Positions 1-9,701 are shown, numbered from the stretch's first letter. The stretch is 64,000 nucleotides of DNA from Pseudomonas entomophila (GCF_023277925.1 NZ_CP063832.1:5691741-5755740); one strand, 5' to 3'. Numbers and translations: made by a program. Notes: generated by a model not told the origin, from the letters alone.

Positions 1-960
1 GTCGGCCTGGATGCGGTGCAACACATGGTGCGCGAACTGCGTGGCTCGATCGAGCTGACCCAGGTGGCCGGCCAGGGCTGCTGCTTCCACCTGGAAGTAC
101 CACTGACCTTGTCGGTGGTGCGCAGCCTGGTGGTTGAGGTGGGCGGTGAAGCTTACGCCTTCCCGCTGGCCCACATCGAACGCACCCTCGACGTGCCGAC
201 CGAGGCCATCGTGCAGATCGAGGGGCGCCAGCATTTCTGGCACGAAGACCGCCATGTTGGCTTGGTGGCCGCCAGCCAGTTGCTCAACCGGCCTGCCGCC
301 CAGGACCCGGGGCAGGGTTTGCGGGTAGTGGTGATCCGCGAGCGTGAGCAGCTCTATGGCGTGGCGGTGGAGCGCCTGATTGGTGAGCGCGTGCTGGTGG
401 TGATGCCGCTCGATCCGCGCCTTGGCAAGGTCCAGGACATTTCCGCCGGGGCCTTGCTCGACGATGGTTCGGTCGTGCTGATCATCGATGTCGAAGATTT
501 GCTGCGCTCGGTGGACAAGCTGCTCAGCACCGGCCGCCTGGAGCGTATCGAGCGCGGTGCCAAGGGCGGCAAGGGCGTGGCGCGCAAGCGCATTCTGGTG
601 GTCGACGACTCGCTCACCGTGCGCGAGTTGCAGCGCAAGTTGCTGGGTAACCGGGGGTACGAAGTGGCCGTGGCGGTGGACGGCATGGACGGTTGGAACG
701 CCCTGCGCAGTGATGACTTCGACCTGCTGATCACCGATATCGACATGCCGCGCATGGATGGCATCGAGCTGGTGACCCTGGTGCGCCGCGATCATCGCCT
801 GCAATCCCTGCCGGTGATGGTGGTGTCCTACAAAGACCGCGAAGAGGATCGCCGCCGTGGACTGGATGCCGGCGCCGACTATTATCTGGCCAAGGCCAGC
901 TTCCATGACGATGCGTTGCTGGATGCTGTCGTGGAGCTGATTGGAGGTGCGCAGGGATGA
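1..960 (+). CDS. wspE: WspE, hybrid CheA-type histidine kinase/response regulator (C-terminal part)
   Basis: The reading frame is open from base 1 to a stop at 958-960, so only the last 319 residues are present. The first half is a CheW-like coupling domain, which in CheA proteins docks the kinase to the receptor array. A receiver domain follows from about residue 197, with the acidic pair in VVDDS at 202-203 and the likely phosphorylated Asp246 in ITDIDMPRMDG. CheA kinases ending in a receiver are typical of the Wsp system, where WspE phosphorylates WspR and WspF. The stop overlaps the wspF start by 4 bases (ATGA), so the two are translationally coupled. The kinase and HPt domains lie left of the window. 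The wspF-wspR context makes the name secure. Confidence 0.93.
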   Translation, partial: VGLDAVQHMVRELRGSIELTQVAGQGCCFHLEVPLTLSVVRSLVVEVGGEAYAFPLAHIERTLDVPTEAIVQIEGRQHFWHEDRHVGLVAASQLLNRPAAQDPGQGLRVVVIREREQLYGVAVERLIGERVLVVMPLDPRLGKVQDISAGALLDDGSVVLIIDVEDLLRSVDKLLSTGRLERIERGAKGGKGVARKRILVVDDSLTVRELQRKLLGNRGYEVAVAVDGMDGWNALRSDDFDLLITDIDMPRMDGIELVTLVRRDHRLQSLPVMVVSYKDREEDRRRGLDAGADYYLAKASFHDDALLDAVVELIGGAQG

Positions 961-1970
961 AGATCGCCATCGTCAACGACATGCCCTTGGCCGTGGAGGC
1001 CCTGCGCCGGGCGCTGGCGTTCGAGCCGGCGCACCAGGTGATCTGGGTCGCCGGCAATGGTGCCGAGGCGGTGCAGCGCTGTGCCGAGCAGACCCCGGAC
1101 CTGATCCTCATGGACCTGATCATGCCGGTGATGGATGGCGTCGAGGCCACGCGTCGGATCATGGCCGAAACCCCTTGCGCCATCGTGATCGTCACCGTCG
1201 ACCGCCAGCAGAACGTGCACCGGGTGTTCGAGGCCATGGGCCACGGCGCGCTCGATGTGGTCGATACCCCGGCGCTGGGCGCGGGGGATGCCCGGGAGGC
1301 CGCCGCGCCGCTGCTGCGCAAGATCCTCAATATCGGTTGGCTGATCGGGCAACAACGGCCCAGCGCTCCCCGCGCCGTTGCCGCGCCGATACGCGAGGCC
1401 TCCCAGCGCCGCGGCCTGGTGGCCATTGGCTCTTCGGCGGGCGGGCCGGCGGCGCTGGAAGTGCTGCTCAAGGGGCTGCCGCGCGAGTTCCCGGCGGCCA
1501 TTGTGCTGGTACAGCATGTCGACCAGGTGTTCGCCGCCGGCATGGCCGAATGGCTCAGCAGCGCCTCGGGGCTGCCGGTGCGTTTGGCCCGGGAGGGCGA
1601 ACCGCCGCAGCCGGGGCAGGTGCTGCTGGCCGGCACCAACCACCATATCCGCCTGCTGCAGAACGGCCAGCTGGCCTACACTGCCGAGCCGGTCAACGAA
1701 ATCTACCGGCCTTCGATCGATGTGTTCTTCGAAAGCGTCGCGCGCTATTGGTCGGGCGACGCGGTGGGCGTGCTGCTCACCGGCATGGGCCGCGATGGCG
1801 CCCAGGGCCTGAAGCTGATGCGCCAGCAGGGCTTCCTGACCATCGCCCAGGATCAGCAGAGCAGCGCGGTGTACGGCATGCCCAAGGCGGCCGCGGCCAT
1901 CGGCGCGGCCGTGGAAATTCGCCCGCTGGAGCGGATCGCCGGACGACTGATGGAAATCTTTTCGAAATGA
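957..1970 (+). CDS. wspF: WspF, CheB-type receptor methylesterase
   Basis: This 337-residue protein has the CheB layout: an N-terminal receiver with Asp53 in LILMDLIMPVMDG, a linker, and a C-terminal methylesterase from about residue 153. The esterase triad is visible as Ser160 in IGSSAGGP, His187 in VQHVDQ and Asp280 in TGMGRDG. In the Wsp system WspF demethylates the receptor WspA and so resets signalling; its loss is known to lock WspR on and give wrinkly colonies. The start ATG overlaps the wspE stop by 4 bases. All catalytic residues are intact, so the system should be adaptable. Confidence 0.95.
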   Translation: MKIAIVNDMPLAVEALRRALAFEPAHQVIWVAGNGAEAVQRCAEQTPDLILMDLIMPVMDGVEATRRIMAETPCAIVIVTVDRQQNVHRVFEAMGHGALDVVDTPALGAGDAREAAAPLLRKILNIGWLIGQQRPSAPRAVAAPIREASQRRGLVAIGSSAGGPAALEVLLKGLPREFPAAIVLVQHVDQVFAAGMAEWLSSASGLPVRLAREGEPPQPGQVLLAGTNHHIRLLQNGQLAYTAEPVNEIYRPSIDVFFESVARYWSGDAVGVLLTGMGRDGAQGLKLMRQQGFLTIAQDQQSSAVYGMPKAAAAIGAAVEIRPLERIAGRLMEIFSK

Positions 1971-2021
1971 CGATATGTATTGAGTCACGCCGCCTGGCCG
2001 GTAGTGATCTGGTGACTAGGG

Positions 2022-3026
2022 ATGAATGATCTACCAATCGAAGGTTTCACGACCATCAACGAAAGTGCGGCGATGGTCCTGCTGGTAGACGATCAGGCGA
2101 TGATCGGCGAAGCGGTGCGCCGTGGGCTGGCCCACGAGGAGAACATCGACTTCCATTTCTGTGCCGACCCTCATCAGGCCGTGGCCCAAGCCATGCGTAT
2201 CAAGCCCACGGTCATCCTCCAGGACCTGATCATGCCGGGCCTCGATGGCCTGACGCTGGTGCGTGAGTACCGCAACAACCCGGCCACTCAGGATATCCCG
2301 ATCATCGTCCTGTCGACCAAGGAAGACCCGCTGGTCAAGAGTGCGGCGTTTGCCGCCGGGGCCAATGATTATCTGGTCAAGTTGCCTGACTCCATCGAGC
2401 TGGTGGCGCGTATCCGCTATCACTCGCGCTCCTATCTAACGTTGCTGCAGCGCGACGAGGCCTATCGTGCCTTGCGCGTCAGCCAGCAGCAGTTGCTCGA
2501 CACCAACCTGATGTTGCAGCGGCTGATGAACTCCGATGGCCTGACCGGGCTGTCCAACCGCCGCCACTTCGATGAGTACCTGGAGCTGGAGTGGCGTCGG
2601 GCCATGCGTGAACAGCAGCAGTTGTCGCTGCTGATGGTCGACGTCGACTACTTCAAGGCATTCAATGACAGCTTTGGTCACTTGGCCGGCGACGAGGCCC
2701 TGCGTCAGGTGGCCGAGGCCATCCGTGGCTGCTGCTCGCGGCCCACCGACCTGCCGGCGCGTTATGGTGGCGAGGAGTTCGCCCTGGTGCTGCCCAACAC
2801 TTCACCGGGCGGTGCGCGGTTGATAGCCGAGAAGCTGCGCCAGACCATCATGGGCCTGAACATTGCCCATACCGTGCCTGAAGCCGGTTCGCTGCTGACC
2901 GTGAGCATTGGCGTGGCGACATTGACGCCGAGTGTCGGCAGCCACTGCCGGCAACTGATCTCGGCGGCGGACACCGGGTTGTACAAGGCCAAGAACAGTG
3001 GGCGTAACCAAGTGGGTGTCGCATAA
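2022..3026 (+). CDS. wspR: WspR, response regulator with diguanylate cyclase domain
   Basis: This 334-residue cytoplasmic protein has a receiver domain (residues 18-130, Asp68 in [10 protein letters not shown]), a helical stalk rich in Gln and Leu (about 140-170) and a GGDEF domain with active-site GGEEF at 249-253. An RxxD product-inhibition site (Arg240 to Asp243) lies five residues before it, so c-di-GMP feedback should work. When phosphorylated by WspE, WspR clusters and makes c-di-GMP in response to surface contact. It lies 51 bases after wspF. The ATG at 2022 has AGGG just upstream. The protein resembles P. aeruginosa WspR along its whole length but lacks part of the acidic/proline tail. 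Confidence 0.96.
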   Translation: MNDLPIEGFTTINESAAMVLLVDDQAMIGEAVRRGLAHEENIDFHFCADPHQAVAQAMRIKPTVILQDLIMPGLDGLTLVREYRNNPATQDIPIIVLSTKEDPLVKSAAFAAGANDYLVKLPDSIELVARIRYHSRSYLTLLQRDEAYRALRVSQQQLLDTNLMLQRLMNSDGLTGLSNRRHFDEYLELEWRRAMREQQQLSLLMVDVDYFKAFNDSFGHLAGDEALRQVAEAIRGCCSRPTDLPARYGGEEFALVLPNTSPGGARLIAEKLRQTIMGLNIAHTVPEAGSLLTVSIGVATLTPSVGSHCRQLISAADTGLYKAKNSGRNQVGVA

Positions 3027-3072
3027 GCCATTTTCCACAGGGGCATGGGCATCCTCAAACGTGCACTTTCCC

Positions 3073-3097
3073 CTGTAGAAGCCGGCTTGCCGGCGAG
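3073..3097 (+). repeat. REP-type palindrome
   Basis: A single copy of the GCCGGCTTGCCGGC core preceded by CTGTAGAA, the same unit seen as pairs elsewhere in the window. It lies just after wspR. Confidence 0.7.
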
Positions 3098-3129
3098 AGG
3101 CCGGATCAGCCAGTACATAATTAACGGCA

Positions 3130-3720
3130 ACTTCCGGGTATCTGTTTTATAGATCTTGATCTTGCTTCTAAGTGCGCGATAGTTCAGGCGCCGCCATATG
3201 CGACGTCAGGAGGCCGGAGTGAGGGAACCCCGGAGCGAAGCGTAGGGGCCGTATGAATGGAGCCAGCGGTTTTTGCCTTCTTTTGCCCGCGTACAAAATA
3301 AGGTCGCCGTAAAGGCGAAAAGGTAAGTTGGCGCCTCCATCGTGAATGGATATGTTCACGAATTTCAATGCCAATACTCTGAAACTCAAAGTCAATGCTA
3401 AGTGGGTATCCATAGTTATGCGCATATCCATTTGCGATAGCGACTCGAAGTCACCTTTCCGCCCTTACGGCAAAGCCGTGCGCTCCATCATACGGCCCCT
3501 ACGCTACGCTTCGGGGTCCCTTCGCTCCGGCGCCTTCCGGGCCCGCGCGGCCTACGACTTGCTGCGCAAGTCTACATCTCGCGCCTTCGGCTAACGCCGA
3601 AGGGTGCTGCGCACCTGGCCCTCCAGACGCCTGCGCTCAGCCTCCTGAAGTCGCGAAGTTACGGGCGGCGCCTGGGCGGGCGCAGCTGTCGCTAGCTGGC
3701 GGGGTGGTTTACCTCCTGCT
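3130..3720. repeat. Large imperfect inverted repeat in a gene-free stretch
   Basis: Bases 3027-3878 hold no convincing gene. Within them, two diverged copies of one sequence face each other around about 3388. Matching blocks are 3186-3213 with 3641-3673, 3214-3253 with 3491-3530, 3301-3325 with 3451-3477, and 3345-3354 (AATGGATATG) with 3423-3432 (its exact complement). The right copy carries about 110 extra bases (3531-3640). The small open frames here are by-products of the repeat. It may be a dispersed Pseudomonas intergenic element or the remains of a non-autonomous mobile element; no transposase or clear target duplication is visible. Confidence 0.7.
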
Positions 3721-3878
3721 TACCAAAGCCAGAGGGGTTTTAGGATTCCCGGCATACAGGCCGGCAACATCGGCTAGTCGATCAGTGAAGGCAGCGGTGA
3801 ACATGGGTTTTACAGTGGCTAAGAACAGCGAAGACAACCAGATGGGCATGGGTTGAACATGCCCACCTGATCAATAGT

Positions 3879-5330
3879 TCAGCGTTGAACAGCCTGGTCT
3901 GCGGCGTTATACCTGAAAGGATAACCCCTCACCTGGCCAAGATCCAAAGCGATGATGGGTACCCAGAGATTGGTTCTGTCTTTGTACTTTTGCTGGAACG
4001 CCCTGGCATCATTGAGAGAAGTCGTGCTGTTGGTGCGGTAAAAGAAGGCTTCGATAGGCAATTGGGTACCGATCTCGCCTGAGCGTTTGGTTGTGGGGGG
4101 GAGGGGTTCATCCGGTCGTACCCACATGGCCGCCATCATTTCATTCCAAGGTGCCCTGACCCTGTCTCTGATATCGGCCGGTGGATTGTTGCGCACTTGA
4201 TAGCTTACCGCGAACTGATTGGCGTCTCGGGTGCTAAGGGAACATTGAAATGAGTTGTGGTTTATGGTTCTGACATGGTTGTACCAGCCTTGAACGGTCG
4301 TTGCACCCTGGTCGACGCATGAGCTCGGGTCTGATCCAGGCAAAGCCCTTGTTCTCAAGCCGCAACCTGCTACGCGGCGTTCTCCAGCGAACGTCCAGCC
4401 GTCATAAGCATAAATGCACAAGAAATCGATGGCTCTACCTTGGGCATAGGCCTCTCTTTGAGGGAAGAAGATGAAGCCAGCATTTCGATAAAAATTGGTA
4501 ACGTTGGAGTCGAGTCTGAAGTAGGAGAATGAAATCCCTCCTAGGTTTCTCGCAGTTGGGCTGGGTATCCAAGGATCAAAGTCGCCGTTATCCACTGAAC
4601 GGATAATAATGCCGTTGCAGTAGTAGGCGGGGTAATCGCTTCTTTGGGCGTAGGTACACCGGTTTACAGTATTGCGGTAACGCGTGTTAAGTCTGGAGGC
4701 GACGTCACCTCCGCTGGTGACCACAACAGAGATTGTCCGGGGCCGTGAAAAGCGAAGCGAATTGTTAGCTCGACCGATTGCGACAGTCACATCAGCCGAG
4801 CGGCCGATATAGTTTGCCAGTTCGCGCACAGGGATGGTGAGGGCGATCGGACCTGAGCCTTGCGCTGTTAGTGGTCTAGAGATAAAGGTGGTTTGCCGTG
4901 ACCCCTGTGGTGCCAGGCTTACAGTTACCGTATCACCACTGCGCAGTCGAGGGTTCCGGTAGTTGATCGCGGCGAACTGCCCAACCCTGCTGATGTTGAC
5001 TCGGCTCCCAATGGTGAGGCGCCGTATTTCTGTAAACTCTTGCGTCTCGGCGGCTGTATCCCCTGAAGGGGGTAGGGGGTTATCGGCTGAAGCGTCCTCG
5101 ATGATTGCCAATGGAGGGTCTTCTATTTCCAATTCCGGCTCATTCATTTCTGCCTGGCCAGGGATGGTGAGATCAGTTGCCGTTGGCTCAATGATGACTA
5201 ACCCGCCTCCATTTTGCGGTGGTTTTGATGGGACCTGCGCGTATCCCGCACAAGGCCATGCCGAAATCAGAACAAGTAATGCAAGCCACGACACGCGGGT
5301 ATGCGCGAGGGGAGCGTCGGTGGTAAACAT
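3879..5330 (-). CDS. Secreted halovibrin-like protein
   Basis: The 483-residue product begins with a signal peptide (hydrophobic core WLALLVLISAW, likely cut after GYAQ near residue 32). An acidic, proline-rich spacer follows (about 33-95), then a beta-rich region (about 100-205). A C-terminal domain starts near residue 210 with motifs such as RCTYAQRSDYPAYYCNG, GGISFSYFR, and PIEAFFY. I recognise this last domain from proteins annotated as halovibrin (HvnA/HvnC) in vibrios and pseudomonads; HvnA was reported as a secreted NAD-cleaving enzyme. Its cysteines fit an exported, disulphide-bonded protein. Base composition is clearly lower in GC than its neighbours, and an inverted repeat lies next to it, so recent transfer is likely. 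The family assignment is from memory of motifs, and the enzyme activity is not shown here. Confidence 0.6.
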   Translation of the reverse strand: MFTTDAPLAHTRVSWLALLVLISAWPCAGYAQVPSKPPQNGGGLVIIEPTATDLTIPGQAEMNEPELEIEDPPLAIIEDASADNPLPPSGDTAAETQEFTEIRRLTIGSRVNISRVGQFAAINYRNPRLRSGDTVTVSLAPQGSRQTTFISRPLTAQGSGPIALTIPVRELANYIGRSADVTVAIGRANNSLRFSRPRTISVVVTSGGDVASRLNTRYRNTVNRCTYAQRSDYPAYYCNGIIIRSVDNGDFDPWIPSPTARNLGGISFSYFRLDSNVTNFYRNAGFIFFPQREAYAQGRAIDFLCIYAYDGWTFAGERRVAGCGLRTRALPGSDPSSCVDQGATTVQGWYNHVRTINHNSFQCSLSTRDANQFAVSYQVRNNPPADIRDRVRAPWNEMMAAMWVRPDEPLPPTTKRSGEIGTQLPIEAFFYRTNSTTSLNDARAFQQKYKDRTNLWVPIIALDLGQVRGYPFRYNAADQAVQR

Positions 5331-5526
5331 GTGTGTGTCCTCGTTGTTTAAGGGCTACGCACAAGTAAGTCGTAATTGGTAATTTTGCGAAACTGACAGA
5401 ATTATCAGGTCGGCGCATGACGCGCTGAGTGGAGCGCTGTTTACCGCCCGGCGGGTCTGCCGCCAGCCCGCAGACTCGGTTATACTCGCGGGCTTTTCAC
5501 AGAATTCGCACGAGAGCTGCCCGCCC

Positions 5527-6622
5527 ATGGAAATCCAACCGATCCTGAACACCATCAAGGACCTCACCGAGCGTTCCCAGTCCATTCGGGGGTATCTTTG
5601 ACTACGATCACAAACATGATCGTCTGGTCGAAGTAAACCGCGAGCTGGAAGACGCCGCTGTCTGGAACAAGCCCGAGTACGCCCAGGCCCTGGGCCGCGA
5701 ACGCGCCATGCTGGCGCAGGTGGTCGAGACCCTCGATAAACTGGCCAACGGCCTGAGCGACTGCAAGGACCTGCTCGACATGGCTGTCGAGGAGGGCGAT
5801 GAAGGGGCTGTCAGCGATGTCGAGACCGAGCTGCAAGGGCTTGAGGAATCCCTCGCCCAGCTCGAGTTCCGTCGCATGTTCAGCGGCGAGATGGACATGA
5901 ACAACGCCTATCTCGACATCCAGGCCGGCTCTGGCGGTACAGAAGCCCAGGACTGGGCCAACATCCTGCTGCGCATGTACCTGCGCTGGGCCGACAAGCG
6001 CGGCTTCGACGCCACCATCATCGAACTCTCCGAAGGTGAAGTCGCCGGCATCAAGGGCGCCACCGTGCACATCAAGGGTGAGTACGCCTTCGGTTGGCTG
6101 CGCACCGAGATCGGCGTGCACCGCCTGGTGCGCAAGAGCCCGTTCGACTCCGGCGCCCGTCGCCACACCTCGTTCTCGGCGGTGTTCGTCTCGCCCGAGA
6201 TCGACGACAAGGTCGAGATCGAGATCAACCCGTCCGACCTGCGCATCGACACCTACCGCTCCTCCGGCGCCGGTGGCCAGCACGTGAACACCACCGACTC
6301 GGCGGTACGTATCACCCACGTGCCTACCAACACCGTGGTGGCCTGCCAGAACGAACGCTCCCAGCACGCCAACAAGGATACCGCCATGAAAATGCTGCGG
6401 GCCAAGTTGTACGAGCTGGAAATGCAAAAGCGCAATGCCGCCTCGCAGGCGCTGGAAGACAGCAAGTCGGACATCGGCTGGGGTCACCAGATCCGTTCGT
6501 ACGTCCTTGATGATTCGCGCATCAAGGACCTGCGTACCGGCGTCGAGCGCAGCGACTGCCAGAAGGTCCTGGACGGCGACCTCGACCAGTATCTCGAAGC
6601 GAGCCTCAAGCAGGGGCTGTAA
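5527..6622 (+). CDS. prfB: Peptide chain release factor 2 (RF2), with +1 programmed frameshift
   Basis: Translation starts at ATG 5527 and meets an in-frame TGA at 5599-5601 after 24 codons. The sequence GGGGGTATCTTTGAC there is the classic RF2 frameshift site: a Shine-Dalgarno-like G run, slippery CTT, then TGA C. A +1 shift continues from 5600 to 6622, giving 364 residues, the usual RF2 length. The UGA/UAA recognition motif SPF is at 204-206 and the peptidyl-hydrolysis motif GGQ at 249-251. RF2 releases finished chains at UGA and UAA, and scarcity of RF2 favours the shift, so the gene regulates itself. lysS follows 93 bases downstream, the same order as in many proteobacteria. Confidence 0.97.
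5587..5602 (+). promoter_or_regulatory. prfB: prfB programmed +1 frameshift signal
   Basis: CGG GGG TAT CTT TGA C: the G run acts as an internal Shine-Dalgarno three bases before the CTT slippery codon, and TGA followed by C is a weak stop. Reading moves from frame 1 to frame 2 at 5600. Confidence 0.96.
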
Positions 6623-6639
6623 TCCGCACACCACCGCCA

Positions 6640-6665
6640 CGATACGAGGCCGTCGGCCCGTATCG
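6640..6665 (+). other. Hairpin between prfB and lysS
   Basis: CGATACG-A-GGCC pairs with GGCCCGTATCG, an 11-bp stem with one bulged A and a 3-base loop. No T run follows, so it is not a standard terminator. A second weaker hairpin (about 6668-6686) lies before the lysS start. It may be an mRNA processing or stability element. Confidence 0.4.
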
Positions 6666-6715
6666 CGTGCCCTGCCCGACAGGGGCAACGAACACCTGAT
6701 GGAAAGAATGACGAC

Positions 6716-8218
6716 ATGAGCGACCTCAAGACCGAAGCGCAAGACCTGCAACAGGAAGAAAACGCCCTGATCGCCCTGCGCAAGGAAAAACTTGCCGCCG
6801 AGCGCGCGAAGGGCAACGCCTTCCCCAACGACTTCCGCCGTGACAGCTACTGCAACGACCTGCAGAAACAGTACGCGGACAAGACCAAGGAAGAGCTGGA
6901 AGCAGCCGCCATCCCGGTCAAGGTCGCCGGTCGCATCATGCTCAACCGTGGCTCGTTCATGGTCATCCAGGACATGACCGGCCGCATCCAGGTCTACGTC
7001 AACCGCAAGACCCTGTCGGAAGACACCCTCGCGGCGGTCAAGACCTGGGACCTGGGCGACATCATCAGCGCCGAAGGCACCCTGGCCCGCTCCGGCAAGG
7101 GCGACCTGTACGTCGAAATGACCAACGTGCGCCTGCTGACCAAGTCGCTGCGCCCGCTGCCGGACAAGCACCACGGCCTGACCGACACCGAGCAGCGCTA
7201 CCGCCAGCGCTACGTCGACCTGATGGTCAACGAGGAAACCCGCCACACCTTCCGCGTGCGTTCGCAGGTGATCTCGCACATCCGCAAGTTCCTCATCGAG
7301 CGTGACTTCCTCGAAGTCGAAACCCCGATGCTGCAGACCATCCCGGGTGGTGCCGCGGCCAAGCCGTTCGAAACCCACCACAACGCCCTGGACATGGCCA
7401 TGTTCCTGCGCATCGCGCCGGAGCTGTACCTCAAGCGCCTGGTGGTTGGCGGCTTCGAGAAGGTGTTCGAGATCAACCGCAACTTCCGTAACGAAGGTGT
7501 CTCGACGCGTCACAACCCTGAATTCACCATGCTCGAGTTCTACCAGGCCTACGCCGACTACCGCGACAACATGGACCTCACCGAGGAACTGTTCCGCGAG
7601 CTGGCGCAGCTGGTGCTGGGCAGCACCGACGTACCCTACGGCGACAAGGTGTTCCACTTCGGCGAGCCATTCGTGCGCCTGTCGGTGTTCGACTCGATCC
7701 TCAAGTACAACCCGGAGCTCACCGCCGCCGACCTGCAGGACGTCGACCGTGCCCGCGCGATCGCCAAGAAAGCCGGCGCCAAGGTGCTGGGCCACGAAGG
7801 GCTGGGCAAGCTGCAGGTGATGATTTTCGAAGAGCTGGTCGAGCACAAGCTGGAGCAGCCGCACTTCATCACCGAGTACCCGTTCGAAGTCTCGCCACTG
7901 GCCCGTCGCAACGACGACAACCCGGCCGTGACCGACCGCTTCGAGCTGTTCATCGGTGGCCGCGAGATCGCCAACGCCTACTCCGAGCTCAATGACGCCG
8001 AAGACCAGGCTGAGCGTTTCCTCGCCCAGGTTGCCGAGAAAGACGCCGGCGACGACGAGGCCATGCACTACGACGCCGACTTCGTCCGTGCGCTGGAATA
8101 CGGCATGCCGCCGACTGCCGGTGAGGGCATCGGTATCGACCGTCTGGTGATGCTGCTGACCAACTCGCCGTCGATCCGCGACGTGATCCTGTTCCCGCAC
8201 ATGCGTCCACAGGCCTGA
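6716..8218 (+). CDS. lysS: Lysyl-tRNA synthetase, class II
   Basis: The 500-residue protein charges tRNA-Lys with lysine using ATP. It shows an N-terminal OB-fold anticodon-binding domain (about residues 60-170) and a class II catalytic core. Motif 2 is [20 protein letters not shown] and motif 3 is [10 protein letters not shown] near the C terminus. The length matches bacterial LysS. It follows prfB as in many gammaproteobacteria and is closed by a strong terminator at 8231-8257. Confidence 0.97.
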   Translation: MSDLKTEAQDLQQEENALIALRKEKLAAERAKGNAFPNDFRRDSYCNDLQKQYADKTKEELEAAAIPVKVAGRIMLNRGSFMVIQDMTGRIQVYVNRKTLSEDTLAAVKTWDLGDIISAEGTLARSGKGDLYVEMTNVRLLTKSLRPLPDKHHGLTDTEQRYRQRYVDLMVNEETRHTFRVRSQVISHIRKFLIERDFLEVETPMLQTIPGGAAAKPFETHHNALDMAMFLRIAPELYLKRLVVGGFEKVFEINRNFRNEGVSTRHNPEFTMLEFYQAYADYRDNMDLTEELFRELAQLVLGSTDVPYGDKVFHFGEPFVRLSVFDSILKYNPELTAADLQDVDRARAIAKKAGAKVLGHEGLGKLQVMIFEELVEHKLEQPHFITEYPFEVSPLARRNDDNPAVTDRFELFIGGREIANAYSELNDAEDQAERFLAQVAEKDAGDDEAMHYDADFVRALEYGMPPTAGEGIGIDRLVMLLTNSPSIRDVILFPHMRPQA

Positions 8219-8230
8219 GCGATGTGAACA

Positions 8231-8257
8231 AGCCGCCTTTCGAGGCGGCTTTTTCTT
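8231..8257 (+). terminator. Rho-independent terminator after lysS
   Basis: AGCCGCCT-TTCG-AGGCGGCT stem-loop followed directly by TTTTCTT, 12 bases after the lysS stop. Confidence 0.92.
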
Positions 8258-8283
8258 GCCTGAAGCTTTATGTTGTTTGTACT

Positions 8284-8357
8284 GGCCCTATCGCGGCTGA
8301 AGCCGCTCCTACAGGTATCCGCTGTCCTGTAGGAGCGGCTTCAGCCGCGATAGGGCC
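8284..8357. repeat. Perfect 32-bp inverted repeat (REP doublet)
   Basis: Bases 8284-8315 are the exact reverse complement of 8326-8357, with a 10-base loop. Each arm contains GCGGCTGAAGCCGCTCCTAC, a REP-type palindrome of the P. putida group. No T run follows. Confidence 0.9.
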
Positions 8358-8371
8358 GGCACAGGCAGCAG

Positions 8372-9115
8372 ATGACTCGAACTATGAGGTACCGCCCCGT
8401 GACACCCGCCATGCCCCACCAAGGCGCCGCCGGCATCGCCACCGCCGTCGCCGAGAGTGTGCAGTACCAGGGCCGCAAGACCGCCCGCCAAGGCAGCGAG
8501 CAACGCCGCCAGCAGATCCTCGACGCCGCCATGCGTATTGTCGTGCGCGATGGCGTGCGTGGCGTGCGCCACCGCGCGGTGGCCGCCGAGGCAGGCGTGC
8601 CGCTGTCGGCCACCACCTACTACTTCAAGGATATCCAGGACCTGCTGGCCGACACCTTCGCCCAGTACGTCGAGCGCAGCGCGGCCTACATGGCCAAGCT
8701 GTGGACCACCACCGAAGGCGTGCTGCGCCAGTTGCTGGCCCAGGGCGACGGCACGCCCGGGGCCCGGGCGCATCTGGCCGACGAAGTGGCGCGCATGCTG
8801 GCCGATTACGTCCTGCGTCAGCTCAACAACCGCCGCGACTTCCTCATGGCCGAACAGGCCTTCCGCCAGGAGGCGCTGCTGTGCCCACGGCTGGCAGAAC
8901 TGGTGCAGGCCCACGAGCAGATTCTGCTACATGGCGCGCGGCAGATTCTCCAGGTGGTCGGCTCGCGCCAGCCCGAGCAGGACGCCCAGATGTTGACGGC
9001 GATAATCGAGCAGATGGAATATCAGGGCCTGCTCAAGGCTGCGGATGCGCCGGCCGATGAGCAGATGCTCGCTATCCTTGTCCGATACCTGCAGATGGTG
9101 CTGGCATCGGCCTGA
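8372..9115 (+). CDS. TetR-family transcriptional regulator
   Basis: The product (247 residues from ATG 8372, or 234 from ATG 8411, which I find equally likely) has an N-terminal TetR DNA-binding domain. The segment RRQQILDAAMRIVVRDG is followed by the helix-turn-helix HRAVAAEAGVPLSATTYYF, where TTYYF is the typical end of the recognition helix. The C-terminal half is helical and probably binds a ligand and forms the dimer. Its target is unknown. It stands 29 bases before a lipoprotein gene in the same direction, so it may be cotranscribed with it. The P. aeruginosa lysS region also has a TetR gene next door, as far as I recall. Confidence 0.88.
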   Translation: MTRTMRYRPVTPAMPHQGAAGIATAVAESVQYQGRKTARQGSEQRRQQILDAAMRIVVRDGVRGVRHRAVAAEAGVPLSATTYYFKDIQDLLADTFAQYVERSAAYMAKLWTTTEGVLRQLLAQGDGTPGARAHLADEVARMLADYVLRQLNNRRDFLMAEQAFRQEALLCPRLAELVQAHEQILLHGARQILQVVGSRQPEQDAQMLTAIIEQMEYQGLLKAADAPADEQMLAILVRYLQMVLASA

Positions 9116-9144
9116 GCGACGCACGAATTTCCAAGGAGAAGCGG

Positions 9145-9693
9145 ATGAAAGCCTGGCGTGTGGTGTTGTTGACGGTGTCATTCCTCCTGCTGGGCGGTTG
9201 TCTGGTGACCTTCGACGAACCGCTTCCGAGTAACCAGGCTGCGCCCAAGGCCCTGCTTGGCCAGTGGAGCAGCAAGGATGCCTGGGGCCAGCCGCTGAAG
9301 CTGAGCATCAGCCGCGCGGGTGGCAACACCTACAAGGCCGTGGCACGTGCTCAGGGCAAGCCGCCCGAGGAGTACGCCTTCACCGTGGCCCGTCACGGCA
9401 ACCGCTGGTACCTGTCGGCGGGCGTGCCCAAGCGCTTGGGTGGCCGCTTCCTGATCGGCGGTTTCGAGGTGGTCGATGGCAAGCAACTGGTGCTCTACAA
9501 CCTTGATGTCGAGCAGGTACAGCAGGCGGTGGACAACAAGGAACTGAGCGGGCGCAGCACAGAGGTACCGGAGGACAACGGCCCTGGCGTGCTGATCGAC
9601 AGCCCATCGGAGCGGGTCCTGGCCTATCTGGACGACCCGGCCAACTCCGACCTGTTCGTCGAAGTGGCACGCTTTGAGCACGTGGCTAAATAG
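9145..9693 (+). CDS. Predicted outer-membrane lipoprotein
   Basis: This 182-residue protein starts with a lipoprotein signal peptide (VVLLTVSFLLLGGC); lipobox LGGC puts the lipidated cysteine at residue 19. The mature part looks like a compact beta-rich domain with no catalytic motif that I recognise. AAGGAG lies 8 bases before the ATG. It follows the TetR gene by 29 bases and may be one of its targets. A REP pair separates it from the next gene. Confidence 0.8.
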   Translation: MKAWRVVLLTVSFLLLGGCLVTFDEPLPSNQAAPKALLGQWSSKDAWGQPLKLSISRAGGNTYKAVARAQGKPPEEYAFTVARHGNRWYLSAGVPKRLGGRFLIGGFEVVDGKQLVLYNLDVEQVQQAVDNKELSGRSTEVPEDNGPGVLIDSPSERVLAYLDDPANSDLFVEVARFEHVAK

Positions 9694-9701
9694 CATGGGC
9701 T

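Noticed and set aside
3346..3594. Small open frame in the inverted repeat
   Set aside because: Its product reflects the repeat sequence, and no ribosome site precedes it.
5564..8200. An 878-codon open frame on the minus strand
   Set aside because: It lies opposite prfB and lysS, which are certain genes. GC-rich codon use leaves the reverse strand open; its product (rich in Val, Leu, Gly, His) matches no family.
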